Shown here one piece after another: positions 55,713 through 64,000 of a stretch of DNA of 64,000 nt. This stretch comes from Phlyctochytrium arcticum (lineage: Eukaryota > Chytridiomycota > Chytridiomycetes > Chytridiales > Chytridiaceae), in contig JAHLKI010000019.1 of NCBI GenBank assembly GCA_025602905.1, forward strand, positions 124,001 through 188,000, written 5' to 3'. How positions within the stretch are numbered: position 1 is the first letter of the stretch; the number at the start of each line of letters is the position of its first letter. A program made the translations under genes and the position numbers. The notes below the pieces were generated by a model. It was not told the origin of the DNA and ran no database searches. It saw only the letters and a program-made list of their open reading frames with translations.

Positions 55713-57234
55713 ATGGACCATCAATCAACAAGTGAACGAAAGCACCCCTGCTGTGGCATGTAGGTCCTCATGGTCCTGTGTTCACCCACCGTTCAATTGA
55801 ACATCTCGGGAACCAGTAGTATCGAAAGGGAGAGGGTCAAAACCTACAGGATGTCTTGTTCCCCGACTGCCCAGAGAACATTGAACTCGTCCCGACTGTC
55901 ATACCTGCATTACGACCGGAAATCGAGCGTGTGGGATTCTGGTCGGGGGCCAAAGTGAGCAGGAATACCACACTTTCATCATCCAAGGCCGGATCGGGTC
56001 CTACCCATCCATTCTGCACCATTCCATCACACGACCATACACATAGATGACGGGGACGCCAGCCCGTGGCCAAATCTGGTTACATCACCTCCCCATTGAC
56101 GCACTACGTATTCGGAAATGGCTCCTGCGGTCCTAGTTTCTTGCGACCGGGTCATGTTTGCAAAACGGCGGCATTCAGGTACAAATCTCTCAGCTATGGA
56201 TTATGTGATGAGTGATTGACGTTTATGTCTAGAAATCATGTTTAGTTTGTACCTAAAATATCGGCAGCAGCAGTGGAAAGCCAGTAGTAAACCAAAAACG
56301 GAAAAGGTCTGTTGTCGACCCGCCGTCGCCTCAATAAGACCCAAAAAGGCCGCGGATGAACTTGTTGCTCGACCCACCAACTCGAACAAAGAAAAAGTAA
56401 AAAGAAATCTCTTGGAGACCTTATTTCCTCGCAACTAAGTTTTTTTTTTGTATATAGCGTCTGGACCCATTGAATTGGACAAGCAGTGTGGGGCCCGAAG
56501 GGATACTGGGACTCGCTCAATTACGTGCAAGATCCACTCAGTGGGAGCCAAGCGCAGTGTCGCCGGACGGTCCCAGTTATACGACCTCTTGTTTCAAGAA
56601 CACCGGCAGAATTATCTTGGGAAGGTGTAAATTTTTGGATTTCCTTTTTTTCAGAAAATAAAAAATTCATTTTCTGAATTATATGAAAAAAAAGCCAGTT
56701 GTCCCCCTTCCCTTTCCTTCCCCGTACGGCTTCCCGACACTCTCTCCACTCATTGCGGAAATCAAGAGAGAGCGATTCCGGTTACCTCTGATTGTTTCAT
56801 CCATTCAATCGGAAGCGTATGAGGAGTACAAGAAGGATCTCTACTCGATGTTCGGAACAATCATCCGGAACTGCGGGAGTGAATGGGCCAGACTCGGTTG
56901 ACTCAAATGCAAACAGACCAAAGACGGACGCAATCTATCTGGGCGCGGTCCATGACAAACATGAAATCACAAACTTTGGAAAAACGATGGTCGAACCGTA
57001 TTCCCTTTGAACAATGGTATAATGCGACGCCCCTATCTGCACGCTCTCCGTCAACAGATATCGTCGAGAAAGCCCCCTTCACGACCTCCCTCCCCCTTAT
57101 CGACACGGAGAAACCGTTGAGCAAGGAATCAAGAAGCTGGTCTGGTCTTCGCGGCCATCGTTCGCATCGCTATTTCGGTAGTGCGAATGGTGTATGGCGG
57201 CAAGCCCTACTTACTTAATGCCTTTAATGGGCGG
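55713..57234 (+). pseudogene. Unknown repeated gene, plus-strand copy
   Basis: Exon-like blocks: 55713-55760 (MDHQSTSERKHPCCG), then from about 55849 DVLFPDCPENIELVPTVI, a Lys-rich block 56238-56438 (KTEKVCCRPAVASIRPKK), then about 56535-56625 CKIHSVGAKRSVAGRSQLYD and LLFQEHRQNYLGK, an intron with a gtgtaaattttt donor, 56696-56900 (PFPSPYGFPTLSPLIAEI), and a C-terminal part containing EAGLVFAAI and ending LLNAFNGRPL at 57234. The GRSQLYD, EAxLVF and LLNAFNGRP segments recur in the minus-strand copies at 60.9-64.0 kb. Frames shift between the last blocks, so this copy looks damaged. I do not recognise the family. Confidence 0.5.
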
Positions 57235-57359
57235 CCTCTGTAGTTTTACAATGATTGAATTATACTATCACATATGTCTTTTTTGTGGGTTTTAGAAATA
57301 TGAACATGGTCTCGCGCGAAAAAGCGCATATAAATTTAGCTGTGTTTTCTCTCTTTCAC

Positions 57360-57470
57360 TGTGACAATGCTCCCGAGAGCCTTGCAAGTTAACTCTCTCC
57401 AACATAAAAGTAGAAGCGAATACATGATCCTCCTTTCTCGACTGGCAAGTTGCGATAATCTTTGGCGAAC
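57360..57470 (+). repeat. Conserved 3'-flank segment, copy 1
   Basis: Contains ctctctccaacataaaagta and a cga-tggcaagttgcgataatctttgg part. It lies ~125 bp past the stop of the plus-strand copy. Homologous segments follow the minus-strand copies at 60510-60390 and 63520-63390, so the duplication unit includes the 3' flank. Confidence 0.7.
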
Positions 57471-58970
57471 ATTACAAAAATTTATGAGACGGATAACATA
57501 TACTTTGACTGCCCTCCCCAAACCTGAAATGGTACTGGCAAAGTCTTTGTGTATCGTTTGCACTCGTTCTCCTTACAGCTTAAAGTGTCAGAAAGTTCCT
57601 TGCAAATAAATGACAATAGTTTGTTACATAAAGGAAGGGGGATGACGATGACCGAAGGCGACAGCGCTGGGTCCCTTCTACCAATTTCTACACTAATGGG
57701 GAACCGATGCATGGCGGTGTGTGTACAGACGAGGTCCATCCGTGATGTGGAATGACAGTCCATGTTTTTGCTTGGTAGGTTAGGTAGCAGCCAAGATGAG
57801 CCCTAAGAGTCCTTGTTGTTGGCCCCTCAAGCAAACGAGATCATAGGGCTGGGACATATCTTCATCTTTGACATTGACTGAGAATCTACGCCTTATGCCG
57901 GGCAAAAGGCGGGTGGCAGAGTGAGAAGGACTATTTTTTCTTCAACGTTCGGGGCAGTATATCCGCAATTTTGAGCGTGAGAGCATCTGATGAAACGAGT
58001 CTTGAAATCTAGAGTGGAGTGTTCGTTGGCGGAATATCTAGGGTCCCGTTTTTGCGACATCAGGGTTGTTACTGAATCTTTTCTTCCGCAAAATCTCGTA
58101 GTGGCCGTTGAACCTTTCATTCAAAGGTAAATTCCAGAGTCTCTTAACTTGCTTGAACTTTGAGCGGTGCTCCTCTGGTGGGAATAGTGCACTTTGATGC
58201 CGGCCCAGCCAGCGCCACAGCTCAAAACAGCGGCCGGCCGCATTCTTTGTCAAAAGTCTCAAGACGGTTCGCAAACAAGAGCGTAGAACAACTTTTTGAC
58301 AAGAACCCGCGTAAAGGTAACTGGGAGGTTTTGAGTAGCTAACGCAAAGGTATTACTTTTATGATCGTCGGAAGGTTTTGAGGTCGAAGAATTGTCATTT
58401 TCACCGTTGGAGGAGGAGTTCGGGATAGGTTTTTTTTTACAAGCTCAAGACTTTTGTCGACTTCCGCACAAAGTACTAACAGACGGGCCCACCCCTCCTG
58501 GATAGTTTGACTTTCTGTTCTGGCTCCGCCGCATTGTTCGAAAATCGTCGTTGTCGCAGTCGTTTGTAGTTGTCGTTCGTCACCGTCACCGCCGTTTGTT
58601 GTTGCCGTCCAGGACATACCGAGCAGTAAAGTATTTGGTACGAAGGGAAGGTCAGACGGAAAGCTCAACGTGGACTACCTCTTTCTTGATAGACTATGTG
58701 GCAGACTGCCACGACAGTCCGTCTTGTCGTCACCCGGTTGTTCGTGCTTTCAGGACTGACTAAAACCAAGCAGGCCGCCAACCAGAGTGCCAGAGACTGC
58801 AACCAACCATACTTTGCTCCCGAAACGCCATACTCCAAGATCGTCGCTCGCAAGTTCGTGGCTGTCCTCCGCTTCACTCTTTGCCGTTCAACAATTCACC
58901 ACCTTCATGAAAGACCTTTTTGCCGTCACTGCTCTTGTTCGAGTTCTACCGATCTGAGCCGCGCGTAGAA
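57471..58970. other. Stretch with unplaced coding-like blocks
   Basis: Minus-strand blocks 58274-58041 (with FELWRWLGRHQSALFPPEEH) and 58120-57893 (with NEHSTLDFKTRFIRC) look coding but have no supported exon links and no recognised domain. They may be remnants or further exons of the repeated family. Confidence 0.3.
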
Positions 58971-58999
58971 ATTACCCCTGGCACCCACGCGACATACCA

Positions 59000-59340
59000 A
59001 AGTTCCTTCCAGCCAACCAAATTGGCCTACAGACATTTCGACCACGGGCGAGATCCCCGGGACCAGAATAATGTGGCCGAATGCGACCGCGTCCAAACCT
59101 GCTTACGCACCGTAGACGCGTATATCTCGACCCTGAAAGTCGTGCTGACCCATGCTCCATCACACACGCACGGCACAGCCAATCACAGCGCCACGGAGAA
59201 AAAAAAAGCTTATCCAAGCCAACACTAAAAGGCTCCCTGCACCCGCCCCCCCCCCCCTCTACTTTTTCTCTTCACGGAAACCGCCTCTTGTAGGTGAAAA
59301 GGACTGCCGCAAGCGTTACTAAGTGGTCGGGGCTTGCAGC
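59000..59340 (+). repeat. Dispersed repeat family, copy C, with C12 tract
   Basis: The part around 59255-59335 (cttcacggaaaccgcctctt, ggtgaaaaggactgccgc) matches 45060-45150 of copy A. A run of 12 C (59246-59257) replaces the short C run of copy A. The upstream part is more diverged. Confidence 0.65.
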
Positions 59341-60385
59341 CTTTGCCCGGTCTGCGACCTGGTCCAGGACACATGCGTTCTCGAACCTTGTGACCTGCAT
59401 CCGGACCCACACCGGGAGGGCCTTTAAGTAGTGCATGTAATACGATGTGACTGCTGTATTCTGAACATAATGTGCATACACAACTCCTACAATAAGAATC
59501 ATAATCTAAAAAGTACAATATGACTTGACTTGTTGCATTGCGGATGCGAGCGTTCAAAATTCAACTGCACGCTTGGGAATCCAAGATATGAACCACGTCA
59601 AGGACCGTATGCATACGATCTGTGCTGCAACTTGGCTTTTGGTTTCAGTACTAAAGTCATTTGAGGTTTTGCCGATTTGATGTAAAGACGATACTCTGAC
59701 CGGGAAAAGAGATTATGGAAGTGAGAGGGTTGCGCCGCCCCAGGTCGAACTCGGAACACCAAGGTGTTTTTCACGGTAACTCCTGTGTTTGATATGCTCA
59801 CGGCGCCGCGTTGGGACACCATAGGAGAGAACTAAAAGTTGTTACGAGGTACTTATGCTGCTCAACCAACCACTATTTAAAATGCCCCACCGCCAATATT
59901 GTACCGGGCATCAATCGCATGTCATAAACCTTGATCGCTAATTGTATATTGAGCCAAAATAAGAATGATTGCGGTACTAATATAGGCATCTTGGGAAGTG
60001 GGGAACGTGGTAAGGCCAAGAACTAGTAATGAGGAAGCCTTCGAATGACTGGTCCAAATTTTCAGAAATTAGCATCCCACCCTGCACTCAATGGTGAGTT
60101 GTGTGAGAATGAAGTAACGTCAGAGGAGTCGATATTCAGGCTTCGTGGGCGTGTACAGTCAAAGGAAATAGCTGTGCGAAATCTGTATGCGCTTTCGCGC
60201 GGCCATGTTCTCTCAAACTCCAAAGTCAGACGCAAAAAAAAAGATATGTATTAGCATTTGTCCAATCAAAGTATCAAAACTACACACGCTGCCCATGAAA
60301 GGTATTAATTAGGGCTTGCCGGAATATCGGTCTGACCCCCCCCCCCCCCCCCGCAATGGGTTGCGGGTTTATAGGCCCGGGAAAC
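59341..60385. other. Intergenic stretch with a C17 tract
   Basis: No supported gene. A run of 17 C lies at 60336-60352. Minus-strand sequence around 59710-59770 has a ttcgacc-type B-box-like motif but no matching A-box. Confidence 0.4.
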
Positions 60386-60389
60386 CCCA

Positions 60390-60510
60390 CGAAGCCTTCA
60401 AGCAACTCTCACTCAACCCCTCCAAAAGAACAGTAGAGGCGAATACATATTTTAATCCTCCCCTTTTCGGACTGGCAGCATCGGCAAATCGCGATACAAT
60501 CTTCGGTATT
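60390..60510 (-). repeat. Conserved 3'-flank segment, copy 2
   Basis: Homologous to 57360-57470 and 63390-63520 (gaagccttcaagcaa, ccaaaagaacagta, ggactggcagca, aaatcgcgatacaatctt). On the minus strand an open reading SRFADAASPKRGGLKYVFAS persists, so it may be coding rather than flank. Confidence 0.75.
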
Positions 60511-60970
60511 ATCTGAACATTCTGGGAGGGACCTAGGGAAGTTGGGGGAGGCGGAGGGTGGATGAAGCAGGATTTTTTTGAGTACAGTAGGACCTCTAGT
60601 GTCTTATACACCGATGTCTTATAGCCTCCGTTAATTTATAAAATTCTCGTCTCCTGTTGCTGGTTCCTAATGCAAAAGTATCTCTCTGTTATGAACTTCA
60701 AGGTTTTGATCAAGGTGTAAACTGTATTCAATTCAAGCTCACCAAGAAAGAGGGGAAAATGATCCGCCCTCTGGTATATACAAGAACCTAAGATCTACTC
60801 AAATGGGGATCTCTTGACTACTGAGACAATACAATGGGGACTGTGCTCATTGCGGATTCTCTTGTCTCCACAGCACTCTCGAAACTTATAACCTCTGATA
60901 ACTTATAAATTTCCCAGGAACCGACGATATAAGTTATTTGAGGTTGTACTGTACCTAATTTTCCTGTCAA
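60511..60970. other. Stretch between repeat segments
   Basis: AT-rich. The motif cttataac/acttataa recurs (60601-60640, 60885-60910), and short ctgtactcaa-like elements are seen. No gene. Confidence 0.4.
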
Positions 60971-61400
60971 CTACACAGGCCGCCCATTAAAAGCATTCAA
61001 TAGCGCCTGCCGGCGCTTGAAAGCCCACACCATTCTTACGGCCGATATATCGCTCTGGGGCTCGACGATCGGTTGTGGACGGTGGAGCCGGATGGCCTGG
61101 AAGACCATATCGGCTTCTTCATTCCTGGTCATGGGTTTTACGGCGTTGGGGGCAGAGGTGATGAGGGGCGGTGGCATGAGGGAACCCGTGCCAGGAAGGG
61201 AGGATTTAGGACCGACACCGGCTTTTACATATTATTCAGAAAATGAGTTGTTTTTTCTAAAAAAGGAAATCCAAAAACTTACCCTTCCCCAGATAATTCT
61301 GCCGGTGCTCTTTAAACAAAGTGTCGTATAGCTGCGACCGCCCAACGACACCGCGCTTGGCTCTCACCGAGTGGATCTTATAGCGGTCATCTAAGCACGT
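60971..61400 (-). CDS. Unknown repeated gene, minus copy 1 (3' exons)
   Basis: The minus strand reads DRYKIHSVRAKRGVVGRSQL, YDTLFKEHRQNYLGKG, an intron with a gtaagttttt donor at about 61280, and a last exon with NAVKPMTRNEEADMVFQAI, RLHRPQPIVEPQSDISAVRM and the end RQALLNAFNGRPV, stop at 60971. It is the best-preserved copy together with the one at 63.6-64.0 kb. The 5' exons were not found. The protein is basic with a conserved HRPQPI core; the function is unknown. Confidence 0.5.
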
Positions 61401-61613
61401 CGCGTCAAAAAGGGCATTTTTGGCCGTTTTAGCCACACGTACCTCATGAGGATCGCGTGTAGGTACGGGGATAGGCAGTTTGTAGGATGAATTTCGTGGG
61501 TAGGATTATGATTCGTTTTCATTTTCAGGCCGATGCAACACACAGAGGGGTGTATTTCCTGTTCGGGGTTCACCCGCTAACAATATGATCAGAATCTGAA
61601 AAATGGAAAGAGT

Positions 61614-61900
61614 TTATGAACTTTTTGACATACCGTTGAGCGCCCTTCCCAAATTCCGTTGGCTGGTGCTCTTGGAATAGGATATCCTATTGCTGCGACC
61701 GACACCGTCGCTTTGGACGACACAGGGCGGCCCCCTAAGCGCATTCAAAAGCGCTTGTTGGCACTGGAAGGCCCTCACTATTCCCACGGCCGATAGATCG
61801 CTTTGTATGCCGACGATGAGCAGCGCGACGTGCACCGGGATGGCAGGTCAGCTTCTTCATCCTTGGTGGAGGATCTCTTGGTGTTGACAAAAGGATTGTT
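61614..61900 (-). pseudogene. Unknown repeated gene, minus copy 2 (diverged)
   Basis: The frame 61835-61614 keeps GIQSDLSAVGIVRAFQCQQA and LLNALRGP, but the HRPQP core is mutated and, right after GRP, runs on into a GVGRSNRISYSKSTSQRNLG block. So the 3' exon of one unit is fused to a GRSQLYD-type block of the next, or of the same unit in changed order. Confidence 0.5.
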
Positions 61901-62059
61901 GAGGACCGAGGAGGAGATGGGGGGTGGGAGGTGGGAAGCCGTTAGCGGGCGGGAGTGAATGGATTTGTTGAGTGGTGGATTTATTCATGGGTCACCCGCT
62001 ATTCACACAAATCATAAATGAATGCTCATTTCCAAAAACTTGACAAAACGTACCTTTAG

Positions 62060-62240
62060 TACCCTACCCAGATTCCTCTGCTGATATTCCTGGAACAGGA
62101 TGCGGAGACCGAACAAATCATTTCGGACGCCTACAATCGGTTGTGGGCGATGCACCCGAATAGGCCTGAAATCCAAAGCTGCCTCCTCGTCCTTGGTGAG
62201 GGGTTATCGGGGTCGTTGAAGAGGCTGTGGGTAGAGGAGG
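62060..62240 (-). pseudogene. Unknown repeated gene, minus copy 3 (chimeric)
   Basis: Reads PLTKDEEAALDFRPIRVHRP, QPIVGVRNDLFGLR and then directly ILFQEYQQRNLGRVLK. The C-terminal RQAL..GRPV part is missing and an LFQE-type block follows instead. No start or stop of its own. Confidence 0.5.
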
Positions 62241-62339
62241 TTAGGAAGGGTGTGACATGGAAAGTGTCTAGTGACCGTGAGGTGATTGGTTCGTGGAACC
62301 CGCGCTATTCAAAATCATCAACAAATGCTAATTTCCGAA

Positions 62340-62570
62340 AACTCGCAAAAACGTACCTTTTAGTGGATGTTATTGCCACAGGATATCGTACTGCCGAGGC
62401 CGACACATTGTTTTGGATTCGCACAATGGGTTGCCCGCCTGTGCACCCGAATGGCTCCAAACACGAGATTAGCCTCCTCGTCCTTTGCCCAGGGCTTATC
62501 CGCGTGGGGTTGTGTTCGGGTCCCGGGTTTCTGCCCAACGCTTTGACCGAACTAAAAGCATGCCGTTCAA
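62340..62570 (-). pseudogene. Unknown repeated gene, minus copy 4 (decayed)
   Basis: Recognisable by KDEEANLVFGAIRVHR and, in a shifted frame, GGQPIVRIQNNVSASAVRY. Frameshifted within the core. Confidence 0.45.
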
Positions 62571-63389
62571 AGGTATAGTGTGAGTAGAACCCTTGGAAAA
62601 TCTCTCTCTATGCCTGATGGATGTCAGCCTCAAATACAATAATCAAAACCACCAAAATACGGAAGTCATACCTGTCTCGCAACGCACGTCCAGGATAGGT
62701 GTTGCTTGCCAGCGATATTACACTTGCAGTTTCGTTCTACTACCAAATCCAAGTCTTCCCAAATCTAGTATCGAAAGTCAGTTCACCTCCACATTACGAA
62801 ACACCAAAAATACCCAAATCACACCTGGCTTTCAAAAACCGGTATAAGCAACGGTATCCACGTCACTCCCGTTGTGGTCTTCTTTAGTTTGAGCTCAGGA
62901 TCTAGTGGTTGAAGGCAAACGGAAGGTGGCGGTAGATTGCGTTGAAGAGATGGTGAGGATTGAGGTGGGAAGATTCCCGAGATCGCGTGTCGCGCTGGGC
63001 TTTTGCAGTTTTGGCCTTCCGTAGGCTCGGCCTTTCTCGGCCTTAAGCGGCCCCTGGAATCTCATAAAAAAGTCTGCTGGTGCTTTTTCTTGGACAACAT
63101 ACAAATTTTAAAAAAAAAAACTCGTAAAAACAAAAACAGTTGGTACACGTCAAAAGATTTTGTACTGGAATTTTTTTTCCTGTATTTGCTGATGTGTACA
63201 CTGGTAATGTATCAGAAAAAAAGGCTCGGCTCCCATTAGTGTAGAAAATGGTAGAGGGGACCCCGTTTCGCAACAAAAATAATGAATTATACTGACAGAT
63301 GCTTTTTTCGGTCTGACATTGGAGCTTGGAATACAGATTCGCAAAAGTGCGTACCGATAGCTGTTTCTTTTCACTGCGACGCTCAGTGA
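62571..63389. other. Stretch without a supported gene
   Basis: Repeat-poor apart from an aatacccaaat/aatacggaa pattern at about 62655-62820. No motif seen. Confidence 0.4.
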
Positions 63390-63520
63390 AACCCCACGAA
63401 GCCTTCAAGCAATCCTCACTCAACCCTTCCAAAAGAACAGTATAAGTGAATACATATTTTTAACCTCTCCTTCTCGGACTGGCAGCATAGGCAAATCGCG
63501 ATACAATCTTTGGCATTATC
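63390..63520 (-). repeat. Conserved 3'-flank segment, copy 3
   Basis: Third copy of the segment described at 57360-57470 and 60390-60510; nearly identical in gaaaccccacgaagccttca and in the ggcaaatcgcgatacaatct block. Confidence 0.75.
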
Positions 63521-63626
63521 TTAACATTGTGGGATGGTGTGGTTACGGACTAGGGAACGGTGGGAAGGGGGGGAGGTGGAGGGTGGATGAAGGTGTTGGG
63601 CGTTGAGTACGTAATTTTCCTATAAA

Positions 63627-64000
63627 CTACACAGGCCGCCCCCTCAAGGCGTTTACAAGGGCCTGGCGGCCCTGAAAAGCCCGCAGCATTCTCAACGCCG
63701 AGAAATCGCTCTGGGGGCCAATGATGGGTTGTGGGCGATGGGCACGGATAGCCTCAAATACCAAATCCGCTTCTTCTTCCTTGCTCATAGGTTTCTCGGC
63801 GTTGGGGGTGGGGATGGTGAGGGGCGGCGGTATGAGGGAAGCCCTGCCAGGAAGGGGGGATTTACGACCAACGCCGGCTTTTACGTACATTCAGAAAATG
63901 AGTTTATTTTCTTAAAAAGGAAATCCAACAACTTACCCTTCCCCAGGTAATTCTGCCGGTGCTCTTGAAACAAGAGGTCGTATAGCTGGGACCGTCCGGC
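63627..64000 (-). CDS. Unknown repeated gene, minus copy 5 (cut by window end)
   Basis: The minus strand shows GRSQLYDLLFQEHRQNYLGK at the window edge, a GT-AG intron, then AGVGRKSPLPGRASLIPPPL, EKPMSKEEEADLVFEAIRAH, RPQPIIGPQSDFSALRML and the end RQALVNALRGRPV, stop at 63627. It is intact as far as visible. The upstream exons lie beyond 64000. Comparing it with copy 1 shows that nearly all differences in the core are substitutions, consistent with both being kept as coding. Confidence 0.55.

Noticed and set aside
59700..59780. B-box-like gagttcgacc on the minus strand
   Set aside because: No A-box or cloverleaf could be drawn at the right distance.

Overview
The window looks like nuclear DNA of a zoosporic (chytrid-type) fungus. 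Spliced protein-coding genes carry short GT-AG introns (about 50-70 nt, with one 15-nt microexon). The gene content is fungal: a Cet1-type RNA triphosphatase, a Bzz1-type F-BAR/C1/SH3 protein, a C365.16-like orphan family and a Ndc10/GCR1-type Crypton recombinase. An epsilon-tubulin gene is present, which belongs to lineages with basal bodies and flagella and is absent from yeasts and moulds. The lineage is an inference from this combination.

Layout. 0.3-5.2 kb: two minus-strand spliced genes of unknown function, one of them a multi-span membrane protein. 5.9-11.4 kb: an accessory island with a broken pogo/CENP-B-type transposase, a minus-strand tyrosine recombinase, a stand-alone response-regulator receiver protein, two tightly packed small genes, two copies of a 41-bp double-hairpin repeat, a ~47-bp tandem array and a perfect 30-bp-arm inverted repeat. 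12.6-26.5 kb: a housekeeping block with an MFS transporter, an HhH-like fungal protein, a bacterial-looking nucleotidyltransferase interrupted by an in-frame TGA, a mitochondrial-type beta-carbonic anhydrase, a C365.16-like protein, an F-box protein, a ZIP zinc transporter, WDR70 and a LisH-WD40 protein. 27.8-35.2 kb: a second accessory block with a Crinkler-type gene carrying a PD-(D/E)XK-like C-terminus, a truncated Tnp2-like transposase and an apparently complete Crypton-like recombinase. 35.6-41.9 kb: BZZ1, epsilon-tubulin and a GPI-anchored Reeler-like secreted protein. 42-46.9 kb: repeats and a fragmentary duplicate of the HhH-like gene. 47-55.4 kb: the capping triphosphatase CET1, a proline-rich protein, a decayed Helitron Rep, a senescence/spartin-domain protein and an SR-type cyclophilin. 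55.7-64.0 kb: at least six diverged copies of one unrecognised exon module, partly in opposite orientation, with dispersed repeats and C-homopolymers.

Functional links. Several genes serve nuclear RNA processing (CET1, the SR-cyclophilin, WDR70), endocytic membrane/actin work (BZZ1), basal-body structure (epsilon-tubulin) and metal/CO2 handling (ZIP, carbonic anhydrase). They do not form an operon-like system. The accessory parts hold four distinct kinds of transposon enzyme plus an orphan signalling domain. The best candidates for new biology are the recombinase/receiver island at 7.1-11.4 kb and the tandem exon array at 55.7-64 kb.

Exon junctions were placed by eye from GT/AG signals and reading-frame continuity. 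Family assignments rest on recognised motifs, not on a database search.
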